39,836 nt of DNA from DATEOR01 sp046734455. Its GTDB lineage: Bacteria; Actinomycetota; Thermoleophilia; Gaiellales; Gaiellaceae. Under the pieces are notes generated by a model. That model saw only the letters and a list, made by a program, of their open reading frames with translations, did not search any database and had not been told where the DNA came from. This document shows positions 22,768 through 30,662 of this stretch, in pieces (position 1 is the first letter of the stretch; every line of letters begins with the position of its first letter). The position numbers and the translations under genes are program-made. The stretch spans positions 1-39,836 of the forward strand of contig JBKPRJ010000103.1 of the NCBI GenBank assembly GCA_046734455.1. The letters run 5' to 3'.

Positions 22768-23849
22768 CGGACGACGTCGCCGGCGCGCAGCCGGTCGAAC
22801 GCGTCGGGAAGCTCGTCGAGCTGCAGCTTGCGGCTGACCAACCGGTCGAGCTCGAGCTCACCGGAGTGGTAGAGGTCGACCAGGCGGGGCACGTCCTCCT
22901 GGATGCGCGCGGAGCCCAGGAACGTGCCCTTGAGCGTCTTCTCCGACATGAACTGCCAGGGGTCGATGGTGAGGCTCGCCCCCCGCGGCATGATCCCGAC
23001 GACGACGACCGTGCCGCCCGTCCGCACGGCCTTCCAGGCCTCCTGGATCGCGCGTTCCGAGCCGATCGCCTCGAACGCGTAGTCAGGCCCGCCGCCGGTG
23101 AAATCCTTCACCGCCGCGACCGCGTCCACCTCCTCTCCCGCCTCGACGACGTCGGTGGCGCCCAGAGTGCGGGCGAGCTCCAGCTTGTCCGGCCGCGTGT
23201 CCACGGCGATGATCTGCCCCGCGCCGCGCAGGCGCGCTCCCTGGACGACGTTCGCTCCCACGCCGCCGCAGCCCCACACGGCGACGGTTGCACCCTCCTC
23301 CAGGCCTGCCGTGTTCGCCACGGCGCCGTAGCCGGTGAGCACCGAGCAGCCGACGAGCGCGGCGGCCTCGAGCGCCACGTCGTTCCGGACCTTGACGGCA
23401 GCGGACTCCGGCACGACCGCATGGCCCGCGAACGACGAGATCGAGTTGAAGTGGTGCAGCGTCGTCCCGTTCAGGCTCAGGCGGCTCGTCCCGTCTGCGA
23501 GCGTTCCCTCGGCCGCCATGTGGGCGCCGAGCGAGCAGAAGTTGGGGCGGCCGCGCCTGCACTCGTCGCACTCGCCGCAGGACGGCACGAGCGCGAGGAC
23601 AACGTGGTCGCCCGGCGCGAGCGACTCCACTCCCGGCCCGACCTCCTCGACGACTCCCGCTGCTTCGTGGCCGAGGACGAGCGGAAGCGGCTCCGGAAGG
23701 TGCCCATCGACGACGTGAAGGTCGCTGTGGCACACCCCGCAGGCGGCAATGCGAACGAGCACCTCGCCCTCCTTCGGAGGCGCCAGATCGACCTCAAGCA
23801 CCTCGACCGGTCTGCCCGGCTCCCAGAGAACGGCCGCTCGAGTCTTCAC
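22746..23849 (-). CDS. Zinc-dependent alcohol dehydrogenase (MDR superfamily)
   Basis: 367 residues. CGVCHSDLH (about 36-44) and LGHEAAGVVEEVGPGVESL carry catalytic zinc ligands (Cys, His-Glu); the structural zinc site is CGECDECRRGRPNFC with four cysteines. The NAD(P) loop is VWGCGGVGANVV (about 190-201). The pattern fits the class III/NDMA-type alcohol and thiol-adduct dehydrogenases of actinobacteria. GTG start with TACGCT six bases upstream; sequence further upstream in the frame is not protein-like. It is divergent from a second alcohol dehydrogenase 39 bases away, in a neighbourhood with a formaldehyde-activating enzyme, so oxidation of an alcohol or a formaldehyde-thiol adduct is an attractive guess only. 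Confidence 0.9.
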   Translation of the reverse strand: MKTRAAVLWEPGRPVEVLEVDLAPPKEGEVLVRIAACGVCHSDLHVVDGHLPEPLPLVLGHEAAGVVEEVGPGVESLAPGDHVVLALVPSCGECDECRRGRPNFCSLGAHMAAEGTLADGTSRLSLNGTTLHHFNSISSFAGHAVVPESAAVKVRNDVALEAAALVGCSVLTGYGAVANTAGLEEGATVAVWGCGGVGANVVQGARLRGAGQIIAVDTRPDKLELARTLGATDVVEAGEEVDAVAAVKDFTGGGPDYAFEAIGSERAIQEAWKAVRTGGTVVVVGIMPRGASLTIDPWQFMSEKTLKGTFLGSARIQEDVPRLVDLYHSGELELDRLVSRKLQLDELPDAFDRLRAGDVVRQVVVFD

Positions 23850-23855
23850 CCCGCG

Positions 23856-23861
23856 AGCGTA
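23856..23861 (-). promoter_or_regulatory. -10 hexamer TACGCT, leaderless-type
   Basis: On the minus strand TACGCT, six bases (CGCGGG), then GTG 23849. Together with TAGAAT on the plus strand it packs two divergent leaderless promoters into 39 bases. Confidence 0.55.
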
Positions 23862-23876
23862 CCTTTGCCGTCGGCT

Positions 23877-23882
23877 TAGAAT
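23877..23882 (+). promoter_or_regulatory. -10 hexamer TAGAAT, leaderless-type, for the dehydrogenase/Fae operon
   Basis: TAGAAT, six bases (CGGCTC), then GTG 23889: one base from the consensus TATAAT at the ideal distance for a transcript starting on the GTG. The 11 bases AGAATCGGCTC recur before the cupin gene at 7799. Confidence 0.65.
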
Positions 23883-23888
23883 CGGCTC

Positions 23889-24986
23889 GTGCGCGCCGCC
23901 GTCTTTCGAGAGCTGAACCAGCCGATGACGGTGGAGGAGGTCGAGCTTGCGCCACCCGGCCCCGGCGAGGTGGAGGTCAGGCTGGCCGCGAGCGGCGTCT
24001 GCCACAGCGACTGGAACGTTGTCACGGGCGCCACGACCAATCCGCTCCCCGCGGTGCTCGGCCACGAGGGCGCAGGCATCGTCGAGTCGGTTGGCGACGG
24101 CGTAGACCAGGTGTCCGCAGGCGACCACGTCATCCTCTCCTGGCTTCCCGCCTGCGGGCGCTGTTTCTACTGCTCGCGCGGGCGGCAGGTGCTCTGCGAC
24201 GTGGCGATGGAGGACATGTTCCGGGGCACGCTGCCGGGCGGGACCCTGCGGCTCTCGCAGAACGGCGGCCCGCTCTACCACTACTCCTACCTGTCGGCGT
24301 TCGCCGAGCGCTGCATCGTTCCTGAGGGCTGCTGCGTCCGGATCCGCGACGATGCGCCGCTCGAGGTGGCGGCGCTCGTCGGCTGTGCGGTCATGACCGG
24401 GTACGGAGCCGCGGTCACGCGGGCAGGCATCCGTCCCGGAGAGACCATCGCGATCTTCGGCGCCGGAGGCGTCGGTCTCTCCGCGGTCATGGGCGCGCGG
24501 CTCGCCGGCGCCGCGGCGATCGTCGCCGTCGACCCGTTCGCGTTCCGCCGCGAGACCGCCCTCGAGCTCGGTGCGACGCACGCCCTCGATCCGGGGTCGG
24601 ACGACGTGCCGGCCGCACTCCGTGACCTCACGGACGGACGGGGAGCGGACGCGGCGATCGACTCCGCCGGCGCGCCCGGAGTCCTCGCGCAGGCCTACGC
24701 GGGCGTCCGGCGCGGAGGAACCGTCGTCGCGGTCGGGCTTCCGCCCGAGGGCGTCAGCGCCGAGCTGCCCGCCTCCGACCTCGCGCGCGAGGAGAAGATC
24801 ATCACCGGCAGCTTCTACGGCTCGTGCAGCCCACAGCTCGACATGCCGCGGGTGCTCGACCTTTACATGGACGGGCTCCTCCCGCTCGACCGGCTGGTCT
24901 CCCGCTCGTACCCGCTGGAGGAGATCAACGAGGCCTTCGCCGCCATGAACGCCGGAGAGGTCGCGCGGGCGGTGATCCGCCCCTGA
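23889..24986 (+). CDS. Zinc-dependent alcohol dehydrogenase (MDR superfamily)
   Basis: 365 residues, clearly related to the divergent dehydrogenase at 22746-23849. Catalytic zinc: SGVCHSDWN (36-44) and LGHEGAGIVESVGDGV; structural zinc: CGRCFYCSRGRQVLC (about 91-105); coenzyme loop IFGAGGVGLSAV. Layout matches NAD-dependent class III-type alcohol dehydrogenases. It leads an operon with the Fae homologue, an enolase-superfamily enzyme, an amidohydrolase and a PLP dehydratase, with no gaps between genes. Start is GTG with a TAGAAT -10 at the leaderless distance. Substrate unknown; a hydroxymethyl or formaldehyde adduct would fit the neighbour. Confidence 0.9.
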   Translation: MRAAVFRELNQPMTVEEVELAPPGPGEVEVRLAASGVCHSDWNVVTGATTNPLPAVLGHEGAGIVESVGDGVDQVSAGDHVILSWLPACGRCFYCSRGRQVLCDVAMEDMFRGTLPGGTLRLSQNGGPLYHYSYLSAFAERCIVPEGCCVRIRDDAPLEVAALVGCAVMTGYGAAVTRAGIRPGETIAIFGAGGVGLSAVMGARLAGAAAIVAVDPFAFRRETALELGATHALDPGSDDVPAALRDLTDGRGADAAIDSAGAPGVLAQAYAGVRRGGTVVAVGLPPEGVSAELPASDLAREEKIITGSFYGSCSPQLDMPRVLDLYMDGLLPLDRLVSRSYPLEEINEAFAAMNAGEVARAVIRP

Positions 24987-25486
24987 GCTCGATTCTCATC
25001 GGGGAAGGTTTCGCCGGCAGCGGGCCGAACGCCGCCCACATCAACACCGTGCTCGGACCTCGGGAGGGGCCGGTGGGGACGGCGTGGGCGACCGCGCTCG
25101 CGACGCCGCGGGCCGGGCACGCCTCCTTCGTGGTCGTCGCCCGCCCGAACATGCCCGTGAAGCCGCCGACTCTCTTCGTCAACAAGGCGGAGATCCGCGA
25201 GGAAGCACACGGTTTCCTCCACTGGGGCGCCGCTCAGGCGGCCGTCGCGCAAGGCGTGCTCGAATCCGTCGCCGACGGGACGATTCCACAGGGCCACGTG
25301 GACGAGCTCGCCCTCATCGCGGCGGTCTGGGTGGATTGGGCCGCCTCGGACGAGGAGGAGGTCTTCGCGAACAACCTCGAGGCAACCCGGGCCGCCCTGG
25401 CGTCGGCCGCTGAGCGCCGGCCGCGGTTGGACGAGCTCCTGGCCGTCCGCACCGAGCCGCAGAACCCGTTCTTTCGCCGCGCGTGA
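24983..25486 (+). CDS. Formaldehyde-activating enzyme (Fae) family protein
   Basis: 167 residues, typical of Fae. ILIGEGFAGSGPNAAHINTV near the start includes the conserved histidine of the active site (AHI), followed by GPREGPVGTAWATALATP, the substrate-loop signature, VVARPNMPVKPPTL and GAAQAAVAQGVLESVADG. Fae joins formaldehyde to tetrahydromethanopterin; homologues without that cofactor may bind formaldehyde in other ways. No ATG, GTG or TTG is available at the N-terminus: CTG 24983 forms a CTGA overlap with the dehydrogenase stop and is my choice (ATT 24992 is the other option). GTGA overlap with the next gene. Strong operon evidence ties it to a zinc dehydrogenase. Confidence 0.85.
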   Translation: MSSILIGEGFAGSGPNAAHINTVLGPREGPVGTAWATALATPRAGHASFVVVARPNMPVKPPTLFVNKAEIREEAHGFLHWGAAQAAVAQGVLESVADGTIPQGHVDELALIAAVWVDWAASDEEEVFANNLEATRAALASAAERRPRLDELLAVRTEPQNPFFRRA

Positions 25487-26574
25487 AGATCGAGCGCGTT
25501 CGCCTCGAGCGCCGCTCGATCGACCTCGACCCGCCGTTCTTCGCTGCCTGGGATCCGGAGCCGCGACGGTCGTTCGAGGCGACGATCGTCCTCGTCGAGA
25601 CCGACGAGGGCCTCACCGGAGTCGGCTCCGGCGACACGATGGACGGCTTCGCGCGCTACGAGCACCTCTTCGTCGGCCGGGATCCGCTCGCGATCGAGCG
25701 CCACGTCGCCGTGCTCGAGACCATCACCTTTCATGCAGGCCGCTACTGGCCGTTCGAGGCAGCTCTCTGGGATCTCGCCGGCAAGGCCGCCGGGAAGACC
25801 GTCGCCGAGCTTTTCGGCGGCCAGCTCACGCGTGTGCCGGCATACGCGTCAACGGGGGAGCAGCGCTCGCCGTCGGAGCGGGCCGATTCCGCGCTCCGCC
25901 TGAGGGACGAGGGCTTCAAGGCTCTCAAGCTCAGGATCGACCGGACGAAGCTCGAGGAAGGCCTGGCCGCGGTCGAAGCCGTTCGGGACGCGGTGGGCGA
26001 CTCGATGGAGATCATGGTCGACCTCAACCAGGGCTGGCGCATGCCGGGCGACATCGGCCCGGCACTCGACGCAGCTACCGTGTCCGCCACTGCCGCGCGC
26101 TTGCGCGACCTGGCCGTCTTCTGGCTCGAGGAGCCTCTTCCGCGGGAGGACGTCCGGGGCTACGCGGCGCTCGGGCGCGACTGCGACATCCGGATCGCCG
26201 GCGGTGAGATGGCGCGGACGACAGCGGAGCTCGAGGCCTTCGAGGCGGCGGATGCACTGAACGTCTACCAGCCGGATGCCGTCCTGTCCGTCGGGCTCCT
26301 GCGCGCACGGGAGCTCGCCGAGCGCGTCACCGCACGCAGGCACTTCTTCACGCCGCACACCTGGACGAACGGGATCGGGCTCCTCGCCAACCTCCAGCTG
26401 ACAGCCGGGGTCGGCGGCGGGCCCTACCTCGAGTATCCGTACGACCCGCCCGGCTGGACATCGGAACGGCGGGACTTCATGCTCGCCGAGCCGGTGCGCG
26501 TGGATGCGGAAGGATTCATCGTGGTCCCCGATCGTCCCGGACTGGGATTCGAGCTCGCCGATGACCTCCTTTGA
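25483..26574 (+). CDS. Enolase-superfamily enzyme (mandelate racemase/muconate-lactonizing type)
   Basis: 363 residues. The N-terminal capping domain includes TDEGLTGVGSGDT; the barrel has the base motif FKALKLRID (about 145-153), metal ligands in MVDLNQGW (Asp), WLEEPL (Glu) and IAGGEM (Glu), and the C-terminal acid/base region FTPHTWTNGIGLLANLQL, with His in TPHTW. This pattern fits acid-sugar dehydratases and racemases of the MR subgroup, which abstract a proton alpha to a carboxylate. GTG start overlapping the Fae stop as GTGA. The last 14 bases overlap the amidohydrolase. Sequence alone does not define the substrate. Confidence 0.9.
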   Translation: MKIERVRLERRSIDLDPPFFAAWDPEPRRSFEATIVLVETDEGLTGVGSGDTMDGFARYEHLFVGRDPLAIERHVAVLETITFHAGRYWPFEAALWDLAGKAAGKTVAELFGGQLTRVPAYASTGEQRSPSERADSALRLRDEGFKALKLRIDRTKLEEGLAAVEAVRDAVGDSMEIMVDLNQGWRMPGDIGPALDAATVSATAARLRDLAVFWLEEPLPREDVRGYAALGRDCDIRIAGGEMARTTAELEAFEAADALNVYQPDAVLSVGLLRARELAERVTARRHFFTPHTWTNGIGLLANLQLTAGVGGGPYLEYPYDPPGWTSERRDFMLAEPVRVDAEGFIVVPDRPGLGFELADDLL

Positions 26575-27382
26575 CATCCACCAGCACCTCTGGCCCGAGC
26601 AGCTCGTCGCCGCGCTGCGCAGGCGAAACCGCCCCCCGCGCATCGACCGGGACCAGCTGATCCTCGGCGAAGGCACATTCGAGGCAGGGCTCGACGCGCA
26701 TTCCCTCGACGCGCGGTTGGGCCTGCTCGACTCGGTGGGGATCGACGTCGCCGTGGTCTCGCTCCAGCCCACCCTCGCCTGCGACGGGATCCCGAAGCTC
26801 GTCGACGCCTACCACGACGGGATCCTCGAGCTCGTAGAGGCCGCGGATGGGCGGTTGCGGGCGTTTGCCGTCGCCGAGTGCCGCGAGGGCTTTGCAGGCG
26901 CGTGCGTGCCCGCACCGGCGATGGTCGCCGGCATTGGCGAGCTGGCCGACGCGCTGGTCTCCGCAGGGCAAACGCTGTTCGTCCATCCTGGCCCGGTCCC
27001 GCCTCCCCCCGAAGGCGCGCCTGCGTGGTGGGCGGCGCTGGTCGACTACCCCGCGCAGATGCAGGCGGCGTATGCCGCCTGGCTCACGCACGGCAATCCG
27101 GAGCTACGCGTCGTCTTCGCCTTCCTGGCGGGAGGCGGCCCGTTCCAGCTCGAGCGGCTACGCGCGCGCGGAGGGGACGTGCCCGCGATGGCCGTGTTCT
27201 TCGACACGGCCTCATACGGACCGCTCGCGCTTCGCCTCACCGGCGAGGCGTGCGGGCCGAGTTGCCTGGTCTTCGGCAGCGACGCACCGGTGATGGACGC
27301 AGGGGCAGCCGTCGCCGCCGTTGAAACGGCGGGCCTTGCCGACACGACGCTCCGCGAGAACCCGCAGCGGCTGTTCTCGTGA
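26561..27382 (+). CDS. Amidohydrolase-related (TIM-barrel metal-dependent hydrolase) protein
   Basis: 273 residues from ATG 26561. FDIHQHLWP (4-12) carries the HxH metal motif of amidohydrolase_2-type enzymes; LFVHPGPVPP holds the mid-barrel histidine and LVFGSDAPV the final catalytic aspartate. Members hydrolyse lactones, amides or decarboxylate beta-keto acids. Position after an enolase-superfamily enzyme fits hydrolysis of a lactone or processing of a sugar-acid-like product, which is inference. The start lies 14 bases inside the preceding gene, and the stop overlaps the next start as GTGA. Confidence 0.85.
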   Translation: MTSFDIHQHLWPEQLVAALRRRNRPPRIDRDQLILGEGTFEAGLDAHSLDARLGLLDSVGIDVAVVSLQPTLACDGIPKLVDAYHDGILELVEAADGRLRAFAVAECREGFAGACVPAPAMVAGIGELADALVSAGQTLFVHPGPVPPPPEGAPAWWAALVDYPAQMQAAYAAWLTHGNPELRVVFAFLAGGGPFQLERLRARGGDVPAMAVFFDTASYGPLALRLTGEACGPSCLVFGSDAPVMDAGAAVAAVETAGLADTTLRENPQRLFS

Positions 27383-28278
27383 CGCCGACGCCGCTCGAGG
27401 AAGTCACGCTCGCCGGCAGGCGGCTCCTCCTGAAACGGGAGGACGTCCACGAGCTCGGCGCGTTCAAGTGGCGCGGGGCGCTGCCCGTGCTCGAGCGCTA
27501 CGCGGCCGATGGCGTCCGTGCCGTTGTGACCGCCTCGACCGGGAACCACGGGGCGGCGACGGCTTGGGCCGCACGGCAGATCGGCCTCGACGCGATCGTG
27601 TATGCGCCCATGACGGCCAGCCACGCGAAGCTCGCGCTTATGGAAGATGGCGGAGCCGAGATCCGGCAGACGGGAGCCGATCTCGACGAAGCGAAGGAGG
27701 AGGCGCGCGCTCACGCGTCACAGCACGGCCTGCCGTTCTTCGAGGATGGCGCTGAAGAGGCACAGTACGAGGGCTATCGGGCGATCGGAGAGGAGATCCT
27801 CGTCCAGGCGCCCGAGGCGCCGGCAGCGGTGGTGGTGCCGCTCGGAAATGGTGCGTTGCTCGGCGGGATCGGGCTGGCCGTGTCGCGCAGGTCTCCCGAA
27901 ACGGCGCGCATCGGAGTGGCGGCGAAGGAGGCGCCCGTCATGGTCGAGTCCTGGGAGGCAGGTGTACCGGTCGAGAGCACGCGCTCTGCCACCTTCGCGG
28001 ACGGTCTCGCAGTGCGCGTTGCGATTCCCTTCGCCCTCGAGGTGCTCGGTGAAGTCGCCACCCGGATGGTGACGGTCTCGGAACGGCGCATCGCCGAGGC
28101 CGTCGCCGAGTACGCAACCGTCGCAATTCGCGCCGAGGGCGCGGCAGCCGCGGCGCTTGCAGCTGTGCCCGACCTCGCAGATCTCGGCGACCCGCTCGTC
28201 TTGGTCGTCACCGGCCGGAACATCGACGACGATCTCTTCACGCGCGCGTGCGAGCAACCCGGCTCCTTCCCGGACTGA
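27379..28278 (+). CDS. Threonine dehydratase-like PLP enzyme (fold type II)
   Basis: 299 residues, short against about 320-400 for IlvA-type proteins and without a C-terminal regulatory domain, so a catabolic, unregulated type is likely. GAFKWRGA (26-33) holds the PLP lysine, TASTGNHGAATAWAA (52-66) the phosphate/substrate loop, and VPLGNGALLGGIG the glycine-rich PLP-phosphate cup (normally GGGGL-like, here PLGNGAL). It would eliminate water (or another group) from serine, threonine or a related amino acid. GTG start in a GTGA overlap closes the operon. The 3' end overlaps dprA by 41 bases on the opposite strand. Confidence 0.87.
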   Translation: MTPTPLEEVTLAGRRLLLKREDVHELGAFKWRGALPVLERYAADGVRAVVTASTGNHGAATAWAARQIGLDAIVYAPMTASHAKLALMEDGGAEIRQTGADLDEAKEEARAHASQHGLPFFEDGAEEAQYEGYRAIGEEILVQAPEAPAAVVVPLGNGALLGGIGLAVSRRSPETARIGVAAKEAPVMVESWEAGVPVESTRSATFADGLAVRVAIPFALEVLGEVATRMVTVSERRIAEAVAEYATVAIRAEGAAAAALAAVPDLADLGDPLVLVVTGRNIDDDLFTRACEQPGSFPD

Positions 28279-29119
28279 ACGAGCGGTAGACGCCGTCCGC
28301 TTGCGCGGCCAGCCCCGCAAGCTCGAGCTCGACCAACGCCGCGGCGACCTCGGCGCTCGAAAAATCGGAGGCTCTGATGAGCTCGTCCATGCCGGACGCG
28401 CCGTCCCCGAGCAGGTCGAGCAGCGACGCGGCGACATCCGAGAGAGCGGTCGGGCGAACGGGTGTGGGCTCGATCCCGAGCGCTTCCAGGACGTCCCGCA
28501 CCGATGTCAGCGGCGCCGCACCCTGGCGCAGCAGGTCGTTCGTGCCCGCGGAGAGGCCGCTCGTGATCTCGCCAGGGACCGCGAAGACGTCCCGACCTAG
28601 CTCCAATGCGAAGTCAGCGGTGATCAGGGCACCGGAGCGCTCTCGGGCCTCGACGACGACGGTCGCCAGCGAGAGTCCGGCAATGATCCGATTCCTGGCG
28701 GGGAACCGCCAGGGTGCCGGCTCGACGCTCGGCGGATACTCGGACACCACGGCACCCGAGGAGACGATCCTGCGCGCCAGCTCGGCGTGGCTCCTCGGGT
28801 AGTCCCGGTCGATCCCGCAGCCGAGCACGGCAACCGTCCGCCCTCCGCTTTCGAGCGCGCCGCGATGCGCCTCGCCGTCCACCCCGCGGGCAAGGCCGCT
28901 GACGACGACGATCCCGGCCGCGGCCAGATCCCGCGCCAGGGCGCGCGCCACCTGAGCGCCATAAGCCGAGCAAGACCGGGCGCCGACGACAGCCACCCCG
29001 GGCGCGGCCAATGCCTCCACCGCGCCGCGGAGGTAGAGCATCTGCGGCGGATCGTGGAGCTCACGAAGCAGCGCTGGAAAGCTTGGCTCACGCCTGGCGA
29101 CGGTTTGGACGGAGCTCAC
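28238..29119 (-). CDS. dprA: DNA-processing protein DprA
   Basis: 293 residues from GTG 29119, which overlaps the ComM stop as GTGA; GTG 29125 is an alternative adding two residues. The Rossmann-like DprA core is plain: VAVVGARSCSAYG, VSGLARGVDGEAHRGAL, VLGCGIDRDYPRSH, VSEYPP, RFPARNRIIAGLSLATVVVE and FAVPGEITSGLSAGTNDLL. A winged-helix tail follows (DLLGDGASGMDELIRASDFS to the end). DprA loads RecA onto incoming single-stranded DNA. It follows comM in the same operon, the usual pairing. Confidence 0.93.
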   Translation of the reverse strand: MSSVQTVARREPSFPALLRELHDPPQMLYLRGAVEALAAPGVAVVGARSCSAYGAQVARALARDLAAAGIVVVSGLARGVDGEAHRGALESGGRTVAVLGCGIDRDYPRSHAELARRIVSSGAVVSEYPPSVEPAPWRFPARNRIIAGLSLATVVVEARERSGALITADFALELGRDVFAVPGEITSGLSAGTNDLLRQGAAPLTSVRDVLEALGIEPTPVRPTALSDVAASLLDLLGDGASGMDELIRASDFSSAEVAAALVELELAGLAAQADGVYRSFSPGRSRVARTRA

Positions 29120-30573
29120 GTCCACGAACGGAACTCCGTGGGAGATCTGTACGAGAGGGCCTCGGCGACGTGCTCCGCGTCGATCGCGCTCGCGCCTGCC
29201 AGAGCCGCAATCGTTCCGGCGACGCGCGCGACCCGCCCGCGCCCGCGAGCAGAGAGCGGCAGTGAGTCCACGGCGCGACTCAGCAGCTGCGCGGCCGGCT
29301 TCGAGAGGGCAGGCGGGTCGCGCAATCGGATAGCGGCTTCCCCTACGCGCCGGCGGACGACTGCCGATGCCTCGCCGGGAGATCCACCGAGCTCAGTCGC
29401 CCGCGCGCGCGGAACCTGGACGACGAGGTCGAAGCGGTCGAGCAGCGCCCGGGACAGCTTGTCCCGATAGGCCGCGAGCCGCTGCGTCGAGCAGGAGCAC
29501 TCCGCTGCCGGATCGCCGCGGCCGCCGCACGGGCAAAGGTTCATGGTCCCCACCAGGACGAAGCGAGCGGGAAACACGGCCTGGCCGTTGACCCGGGAGA
29601 TGGCGATCGTCCCGTCCTCCAATGGTTGGCGAAGAGCCTCGAGGGCCGGCCGGTAGAACTCGGCCAGCTCGTCCAGGAAGAGGACGCCGCGGTGCGCCAG
29701 TGTCGCTTCGCCCGGGCGGGGGCCGTTTCCACCGCCGACGATCGCCGCCGTCGAGGCCGTGTGGTGTGGTGCACGGAACGGCGGCCTGTCCACCAGCGGG
29801 CGGCCGGGCGGGAGGAGCCCGGCGACGGAGTGGATGCGCGTGACCTCCAGCGCCTCCTCGATCGTCAGCTCCGGAAGGATTCCGGGAAGCCGGCGTGCCA
29901 GCATCGTCTTCCCTGTCCCCGGCGGGCCCGCGAAGAGGAGGTTGTGCCGCCCCGCCGCGGCGAGCTCAAGGGCGCGTCGCGCGCGTTCCTGCCCCCGAAC
30001 GTCCGCGAGGTCCGGGCCGCCGGCGCCGTTGCCGCGTTGCGCGGGCGCCACCGGGCGCGGCTCTCGCGCGCCCCGCAGATAGGCGCCCGCCTCGGCGAGG
30101 TGCTCGACGGGGATCGGCTCGATGCCGGCTAGCGCGGCTTCCGGCGCGGATTCCGGAGGGCAGATGAGCCGGCCCAGGCCCGCTTGCCGTGCCGCCTCGG
30201 CCGCGACGAGCGCGCCGGGCACCGGCCGAACACGGCCGTCGAGCGCGAGCTCGCCGAGAGCTGCGTGCTGGGCGAGGCGCTCGGCCGGTATCTGATGGGA
30301 AGCGGCGAGGACGGCCAGGGCGATGGGGAGGTCGAAGCCCGACCCTTCCTTGCGCAAGCCCGCGGGGGCGAGGTTGACCGTGATGCGCCGGAGCGGCCAT
30401 TCGAGCTCGGCACTGGTGATGCCGCTGCGGACACGCTCTTTCGCCTCCTGGCAAGCCTTGTCCGGCAGTCCGACGATGGAGAAGGCGGGCACCCCGCGCT
30501 GGAGGTGAGCCTCCACCTCGACCGGTCGAGCCTCCAGTCCGACGAGAGCATGGGTTGTCGCGCGCGCAAGCAC
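29116..30573 (-). CDS. comM: YifB/ComM family Mg-chelatase-like AAA+ ATPase
   Basis: 485 residues. The N-terminal domain (VEVEAHLQRGVPAFSIVGLP, 18-37) has a Lon-protease-like fold; LFAGPPGTGKTMLARRLPGI (about 214-233) is Walker A, GVLFLDELAEF (about 293-303) Walker B, followed by sensor regions and CSTQRLAAYRDKLSRALLDR. The C-terminal lid ends SYRSPTEFRSWT. The ring ATPase helps branch migration during natural transformation. GTG start with TAGCTT six bases upstream: probably leaderless and the promoter of the comM-dprA operon. Confidence 0.92.
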   Translation of the reverse strand: MLARATTHALVGLEARPVEVEAHLQRGVPAFSIVGLPDKACQEAKERVRSGITSAELEWPLRRITVNLAPAGLRKEGSGFDLPIALAVLAASHQIPAERLAQHAALGELALDGRVRPVPGALVAAEAARQAGLGRLICPPESAPEAALAGIEPIPVEHLAEAGAYLRGAREPRPVAPAQRGNGAGGPDLADVRGQERARRALELAAAGRHNLLFAGPPGTGKTMLARRLPGILPELTIEEALEVTRIHSVAGLLPPGRPLVDRPPFRAPHHTASTAAIVGGGNGPRPGEATLAHRGVLFLDELAEFYRPALEALRQPLEDGTIAISRVNGQAVFPARFVLVGTMNLCPCGGRGDPAAECSCSTQRLAAYRDKLSRALLDRFDLVVQVPRARATELGGSPGEASAVVRRRVGEAAIRLRDPPALSKPAAQLLSRAVDSLPLSARGRGRVARVAGTIAALAGASAIDAEHVAEALSYRSPTEFRSWT

Positions 30574-30579
30574 GCCCTC

Positions 30580-30585
30580 AAGCTA
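30580..30585 (-). promoter_or_regulatory. -10 hexamer TAGCTT before comM, leaderless-type
   Basis: On the minus strand TAGCTT, six bases (GAGGGC), then GTG 30573. Confidence 0.5.
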
Positions 30586-30662
30586 CGCCGCGAGAACGCG
30601 AATGAGACGCGCACTTTGCGCCGAAACCGGCACACGTGGGAGTATCTTCGGGCCTCCCGACC

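Noticed and set aside
30636..30662. GTG 30636 as start of the TolB-like protein
   Set aside because: It precedes the likely -10 TATCTT, and the added residues lie before a signal peptide that fits GTG 30663.
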